Shown piece by piece: positions 4,899 to 8,389 of a stretch of DNA of 8,389 nt (position 1 is the stretch's first letter; every line of letters starts with the position of its first letter). Source of the DNA: UBA7656 sp040755335 (GTDB lineage Bacteria; Acidobacteriota; Blastocatellia; UBA7656); NCBI GenBank assembly GCA_040755335.1, contig JBFMAU010000345.1, positions 1 to 8,389 of the forward strand. Direction: 5' to 3'. Below the pieces are notes generated by a model that did not search any database, was not told the origin of the DNA, and saw nothing but the letters and a program-made list of their open reading frames with translations. The position numbers were made by a program, and so were the translations under genes.

Positions 4899-7331
4899 TC
4901 AATTATTCCCCGCTTCCGCCGCGGCAAAGGCTTCTTCAACCTGCCGTCGGCGCGAGAGCATCGGCTTGAATCGCCAGTACCCGGCCATCTCGCGCTGATC
5001 GCCGAAGTGAGGCGAGCGCGGGTCTTCGCTCTGACCCGGAGGCAGTATGCTCACGGCCCTGATAGCAGGACGCGACATCTCGACAGCCTGAATGTATGTC
5101 CCGCGATCTGTGCGCGGGATGCCAGCGAGCGGGCGGAAATTGATCTCGCCCGCGCTGTATCCCCACATATTTATCTGCGGCCCGCGCTTGCTCGCGAGAT
5201 CCGTTATCGCCTTCACCAGCGCATCTATTACGACCTGATCTTTCGTCTTGCCGTTGAAGTAATCGCGCGAGGGAGGCAATGCAGAATTCGGCCCGTCAAG
5301 AACATGAAGCATGAAAGACGGCTGAATGAGTTGAGTGAAAAGATTCCGCGTCCCGCTGAACGCGCCTATCGCGTCAAGCTCCTTGAACTCGTCCGCAAAA
5401 GCCGCTTCCCGGAAACTCTGAACCCATGCATCGAACAGCGTCTTTGCTATCGATCCGTCAGTCGCGTGATTGTCCCACGCGCGCAGATAATCAACCGCTT
5501 CTTTTATCCTCGCATCCTTCGCAGCGGCTCCCATCCTTTCGATTGCGGCGAGGAGATGAGGCTTGAGGTAATCAGCCGTCGGCTCGTTCGTTCCTATATC
5601 CTGCGTGATGTCGCGCGCCTGCTCGAAGGTCAGCTTCGCTCGCGCTTTGATCAGATGCTCTATGCGATGAATGCGGAATATCTCGCCCCACACGGGTCGG
5701 TCTGCGTTGTCCCATCGGCGCGCAGGCTTGTTGTTCCAGTTGATGATGTACCCCTGTCGCGGATTTATCATCTGCGGCATTTCCGAAAAAGGCATCACTC
5801 CCGTCCAGTCGTATTCGCCCGTCCCCGGAGTCGGAAGGCGCGGGTCTATCCCTTTAGCCCTCACAGGAGGCTTGCCGCAGTGCCAGTAGCCTATGTTGCC
5901 ATCAAGGTCGGCGGCGAAGAAATTATGATTGGTGTAGATGCTCTCGGCGTAGCGACCGAACTCCTCGACCGACTTTGCGCGATTGAATCCATACAGCGCC
6001 GATATGTTGCTCAACTCGCGTCCTGCGAACGAAGCGGCGCGGCTATAAGCAAGACCGGCCTTTTCATCCCAGCTAATGACAGGCCCGTGAATGGTGCGAC
6101 AGACCTCCACGCTTCGCGGCTCCTGACCTTTTACGCGAATCACCTCGATGCGCTTTTCCATATCGCGCCACTGCCCTTTGTAAAAATACTGATACTTGTT
6201 TTTCGGATTGAGCTTCTCGGCGAAGATATCGACCATGTCGGTTATGCCTGAAGTCGTAGTCCACGCGAGATAATCGTTATGGCCTATCAGCACTCCCGGA
6301 ATTCCGGCAAAGCCCATGCCTATGACGTTGAGGTTGGGGGCTGAATAATGAATCTCGTGCGCGATCTGCGGAGTCGCAAATCCCATCTGCGGCCCGCCTA
6401 TAAGCAAAGCGTTGCCGCTGACCGAACGCTGAGGCCCGATGACCCACGCATAGCTTCCCCACTTCGAAGGGAGATCGTGAGTTTCCGCGTATTCATACAC
6501 CGCTCTTTGTTCAGACATCGCCTGCGCTTCGTCGAGAGAGGAGTCTTTCTTTTTCTTCACCTCCTCCGGCTTTTTGGGATCATTCTTTTTTTGTGGATTG
6601 AGGATATTGCGGAACTTCAACCCAAAGCCGCTCGCCGGTTTTCTGCTTTCGTCAGGGATAGTAGTTGGAGATTTGGGATCATTGATCCAGAACAAATCGT
6701 TAAAGACGCGCTCCGCGTCCGGGCTGAATTTGCCCCTGAGCCATCGGAGTATTCGCTCATTCATCGCTTCGCCTCCGCCGCCTGAGCCGAAGCGATGAGC
6801 CATCAGTATTCCGATCGCCACCGAATCGGTCACTCTCCACAGTGAGGGCTGGCGAATGCCTGCGTCTTTGAACCTTGCGGGCAGTTTGTTCTGCTCGACG
6901 GCTTCTTTTATGTAAGCGTTTATGCCGTCGGCGTAGGCGCTATATGAAAGCTTGATTTCTTCACTGAGCGCGTCGAACTGAGCCTGAAGGTCATCCTCGG
7001 TGTAGCCGAGGGTTCGCACCTGTTTATCGCGCTCGAAAGCCTGCGGATCGATTTCAGCCATCTGCCCTCGCGCGTCGCGGCGATAGCGTTCGAGTTGAAA
7101 CAATCGATCCTGCGCGACAGCATAGCCGCCGCCAAAGTAAGCGCCGCGCTCAGTGCCAGCCAGTATGTGAGGCACGCCGAACGAGTCTCGAATAATCGCG
7201 ATCTCTTCCCCGTCGAAATGAACCGTCTGCTTTGTGAAAGAGCCTTTCCGGGGATTTTGCTGAGAGAAAGAGACGGGAGCCGAAGATGCGATCATCAAGG
7301 CAGCGACGAAAAGAGAGATTATCTTTTTCAT
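4899..7331 (-). CDS. Exported penicillin acylase family protein (Ntn-hydrolase precursor, PGA-like)
   Basis: An 810-aa precursor that should be exported and self-cleaved into two chains hydrolysing an amide bond, releasing an acyl group from an amine. Residues 1-24 are a classical signal peptide (MKK, hydrophobic core, SAPVSFSQQ). The alpha chain keeps MAHRF at 177-181, equivalent to MANRF of E. coli penicillin G acylase. A Lys/Glu-rich stretch at 247-275 fits the spacer removed during maturation. Cleavage is expected in WG/SYAW, making Ser293 the N-terminal nucleophile (beta-1). Counting from it, Asn533 in NWNNKP is beta-241 and Asp365/Asp368 are beta-73/beta-76, the oxyanion and calcium residues of E. 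coli PGA as I recall that sequence. The beta-23 Gln is kept, but beta-24 Phe is Met316, beta-57 Phe is Ile349 and beta-154 Trp is Leu446, so the acyl pocket differs and the substrate is not predictable; acyl-homoserine lactones or peptides are possible. AGAGG lies 8 nt before the ATG. Downstream on the same strand is the restriction-modification pair. Confidence 0.95.
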   Translation of the reverse strand: MKKIISLFVAALMIASSAPVSFSQQNPRKGSFTKQTVHFDGEEIAIIRDSFGVPHILAGTERGAYFGGGYAVAQDRLFQLERYRRDARGQMAEIDPQAFERDKQVRTLGYTEDDLQAQFDALSEEIKLSYSAYADGINAYIKEAVEQNKLPARFKDAGIRQPSLWRVTDSVAIGILMAHRFGSGGGGEAMNERILRWLRGKFSPDAERVFNDLFWINDPKSPTTIPDESRKPASGFGLKFRNILNPQKKNDPKKPEEVKKKKDSSLDEAQAMSEQRAVYEYAETHDLPSKWGSYAWVIGPQRSVSGNALLIGGPQMGFATPQIAHEIHYSAPNLNVIGMGFAGIPGVLIGHNDYLAWTTTSGITDMVDIFAEKLNPKNKYQYFYKGQWRDMEKRIEVIRVKGQEPRSVEVCRTIHGPVISWDEKAGLAYSRAASFAGRELSNISALYGFNRAKSVEEFGRYAESIYTNHNFFAADLDGNIGYWHCGKPPVRAKGIDPRLPTPGTGEYDWTGVMPFSEMPQMINPRQGYIINWNNKPARRWDNADRPVWGEIFRIHRIEHLIKARAKLTFEQARDITQDIGTNEPTADYLKPHLLAAIERMGAAAKDARIKEAVDYLRAWDNHATDGSIAKTLFDAWVQSFREAAFADEFKELDAIGAFSGTRNLFTQLIQPSFMLHVLDGPNSALPPSRDYFNGKTKDQVVIDALVKAITDLASKRGPQINMWGYSAGEINFRPLAGIPRTDRGTYIQAVEMSRPAIRAVSILPPGQSEDPRSPHFGDQREMAGYWRFKPMLSRRRQVEEAFAAAEAGNN

Positions 7332-7360
7332 ACAGGCGACCTCTTTCGAGAGATTAGCGG

Positions 7361-7426
7361 CGGCTTGAAGGAGAACTCCGTTTTCGACGAGCCATCTTAT
7401 ACGAGCCGGGGACAGGCTTCAAGCCG
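7361..7426. repeat. Exact 10-bp inverted repeat bracketing the acylase promoter
   Basis: CGGCTTGAAG at 7361-7370 and its exact reverse complement CTTCAAGCCG at 7417-7426 are separated by 46 bp. The right arm contains the proposed -35 element of the acylase promoter and the left arm falls in its leader, about 20 nt after the predicted transcription start. This placement suits a pair of operator half-sites or a looped repressor site; a long-loop hairpin in DNA is the alternative. No regulator can be assigned. Confidence 0.5.
7396..7422 (-). promoter_or_regulatory. Candidate promoter of the penicillin acylase gene
   Basis: On the minus strand TTGAAG (7422-7417) is followed after 15 bp by TATAAG (7401-7396, five of six matches to TATAAT). 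The overlapping TAAGAT gives a 17-bp spacer but a weaker -10. The start of transcription would be near 7389, about 58 nt before the ATG at 7331. Confidence 0.4.
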
Positions 7427-7633
7427 ATGCTCTTGGAAAAACCGGGAGCGAATGAACGGCATAGCGCGCTGAATATGAGAGGCAGCAGTAAGCGATCAAA
7501 CTTTCTGTTTGACGGCAGGCTGAAGGCCATCATACACTCGCGCCCGTTGCATTATAAGTAACGGATGTCGCCGGGGTTGAATCTTCGCGTCCAGCGACCA
7601 TCGATGAGCTACGGCAAATCGCTGATCGCTGCA

Positions 7634-7662
7634 TTGCCAACCTTCCGGCGTTCAGGTAAATA
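7634..7662 (+). promoter_or_regulatory. Candidate promoter of the HsdR-N domain gene
   Basis: TTGCCA at 7634-7639 (five of six matches to TTGACA) is followed after 17 bp by TAAATA at 7657-7662, a weak -10. Transcription would begin around 7669, about 38 nt before the ATG at 7707. The -35 is good and the -10 poor, so this is tentative. Confidence 0.33.
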
Positions 7663-7706
7663 TCTTCAACTCGATTCGTCAACTTCATCAACAAGGCGGA
7701 AACACG

Positions 7707-8389
7707 ATGAGCATTCATCAGATTCTCAAAAACACAAGCTATCATCTCGACCTTTTCTCGGAATCGGAGATCGAAGAATTTGAAAAAACGATCATGACGC
7801 GACAGGCTAACGGCAAGACGACTTTTTATGTCAGATGCCTGATACGCGACAAGGACATCAAGCTCAAACCCGAAGAGGTCGTCCGACAGCTTTACCTTCG
7901 CCGACTGCTCAAGGTTTACGGCTATCCGAAAAATCGCATCGCGGTCGAGTTCTCCGTATCGTTCGGCTCCGAGAAAAAGTTTGCCGATATCGTCATACTC
8001 GACAAGGATCATCCGACATCGGCTTACATAATCGTCGAATTGAAAAAGCCGAAATGGAAAGAAGGCAAAGATCAACTCAAATCCTACTGTCACGCGACCG
8101 GCGCTCCCATCGGAGTGTGGACCAACGGCGGGCAGATTTCCTATTACCATCGCAAAGACCCGAACTACTTCGAAGACCTCACGGACATTCCGAAAGCAAA
8201 GCAAACGCTTGCCGACATCATCAGCGAACGATTCACAATCGCTGATCTGATCACTAACGACAAGCTCACAACCGAAAAGAAATCGCTCAAGGACATAGTG
8301 CTTGCGATGGAAGATGAAGTGCTGGCCAACGCCGGAGTGGATGTCTTCGAAGAAGTCTTCAAGCTGATCTTCACCAAGCTCTACGACGA
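7707..8389 (+). CDS. HsdR-N-type nuclease domain protein, N-terminal part of a probable restriction/N6-methylase fusion; 3' end cut by window edge
   Basis: Open from the ATG at 7707 to the window edge, 227 codons seen. GGCGGA lies 6 nt before the ATG and supports the start. The fragment carries the N-terminal nuclease domain of type I restriction HsdR subunits and of related single-chain type IIG-like enzymes. FADIVILD has Asp94, then IIVELKKP with Glu111 and Lys113 (D...ExK), then QLKSY with Gln123 and Tyr127, the QxxxY motif typical of the HsdR nuclease. KLKPEEVVRQLYLRRLL (52-68) before it, and GAPIGVWTNGGQISYYHR (132-149) after it, are usual for this domain. The closing part, with ERFTIADLI and MEDEVLANAGVDVFEEVFKLIFTKLYD, is the linker I know from proteins where this domain is followed by an N6-adenine methylase domain. 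That methylase would lie beyond 8389 and is inferred, not seen. It is transcribed away from the acylase. The expected role is restriction of foreign DNA combined with adenine modification of the host. An orphan with only the nuclease domain is less likely. Confidence 0.85.
   Translation, partial: MSIHQILKNTSYHLDLFSESEIEEFEKTIMTRQANGKTTFYVRCLIRDKDIKLKPEEVVRQLYLRRLLKVYGYPKNRIAVEFSVSFGSEKKFADIVILDKDHPTSAYIIVELKKPKWKEGKDQLKSYCHATGAPIGVWTNGGQISYYHRKDPNYFEDLTDIPKAKQTLADIISERFTIADLITNDKLTTEKKSLKDIVLAMEDEVLANAGVDVFEEVFKLIFTKLYD

Larger units (their letters stand above)
7332..7706. other. Divergent intergenic region between the acylase and the HsdR-N gene
   Basis: A 375-bp stretch without a convincing gene. 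It carries the leader and probable promoter of the acylase (minus strand), an exact 10-bp inverted repeat around that promoter, a symmetric CTTATAATG box near 7550-7557 that could be a -10 in either direction but lacks a good -35, and a candidate promoter and leader for the plus-strand gene. The only open frame of note is a 28-codon plus-strand ORF at 7475-7561 with no ribosome binding site, which I do not call. No tRNA, terminator hairpin or mobile-element end was seen. Confidence 0.7.

Noticed and set aside
5007..6251. A 414-codon open frame on the plus strand
   Set aside because: It lies wholly antisense to the well-supported acylase gene, is Arg/Leu-rich without recognisable motifs, and is what a GC-biased third position on the opposite strand produces.
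7551..7556. TATAAT on the minus strand (and TATAAG at 7553-7558 on the plus strand) as a main promoter
   Set aside because: Neither direction has a good -35 at 16-18 bp, and each would leave a leader of 140-210 nt. Closer candidates exist for both genes.
7475..7561. A 28-codon plus-strand ORF in the intergenic region
   Set aside because: No ribosome binding site, no recognisable composition or motif, and this length is expected by chance.
7530..8204. A 224-codon minus-strand open frame
   Set aside because: It is antisense to the HsdR-N gene, which has clear catalytic motifs and a ribosome binding site.

Overview
The window looks like a chromosomal segment of a moderately GC-rich bacterium (about 55-60% GC in most hand-counted lines). 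The gene content is a TetR/beta-oxidation operon, a secreted penicillin-acylase-type hydrolase and two unrelated DNA modification loci. This would suit an Acidobacteriota-like or similar soil/sediment Gram-negative lineage. That placement is an impression from gene style, not a demonstrated assignment; there is no rRNA or other marker here.

Layout: positions 1-7331 are read almost entirely from the minus strand, and 7707-8389 from the plus strand. From right to left on the minus strand: (i) 4899-7331, an 810-aa exported Ntn-hydrolase of the penicillin G acylase family; (ii) 3809-4807, a probable type II restriction endonuclease of a family I cannot name; (iii) 2848-3798, its probable partner, a beta-class N4-cytosine DNA methyltransferase; (iv) 2095-2733, a TetR-family regulator; (v) 1-2078, a bifunctional enoyl-CoA hydratase/3-hydroxyacyl-CoA dehydrogenase, cut by the left edge but nearly complete. 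On the plus strand at the right edge is (vi) 7707-8389, the N-terminal part of a protein with an HsdR-N-type PD-(D/E)XK nuclease domain, which in relatives is joined to an N6-adenine DNA methylase.

How the parts relate: tetR and the beta-oxidation gene form one transcription unit, with the tetR stop overlapping the next gene's ribosome binding site, so the regulator probably senses an acyl-CoA or related lipid signal. The endonuclease and methyltransferase are 10 bp apart behind one plausible promoter and form a compact restriction-modification pair. The secreted acylase lies between this pair and the second nuclease/methylase gene and diverges from the latter across a 375-bp non-coding region with candidate promoters in both directions. 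That region holds an exact 10-bp inverted repeat bracketing the acylase promoter. Two DNA modification loci of different type so close together suggest a small defence cluster.

Most notable points: an endonuclease candidate with a Pro-x-Lys version of the PD-(D/E)XK core and a striking GGGHSH segment; an acylase that keeps the PGA catalytic and calcium residues at identical beta-chain positions while changing the residues that form the phenylacetyl pocket; and a degenerate 7-bp repeat array between the methyltransferase and tetR. I see no tRNA, rRNA, CRISPR array, transposase or integrase.
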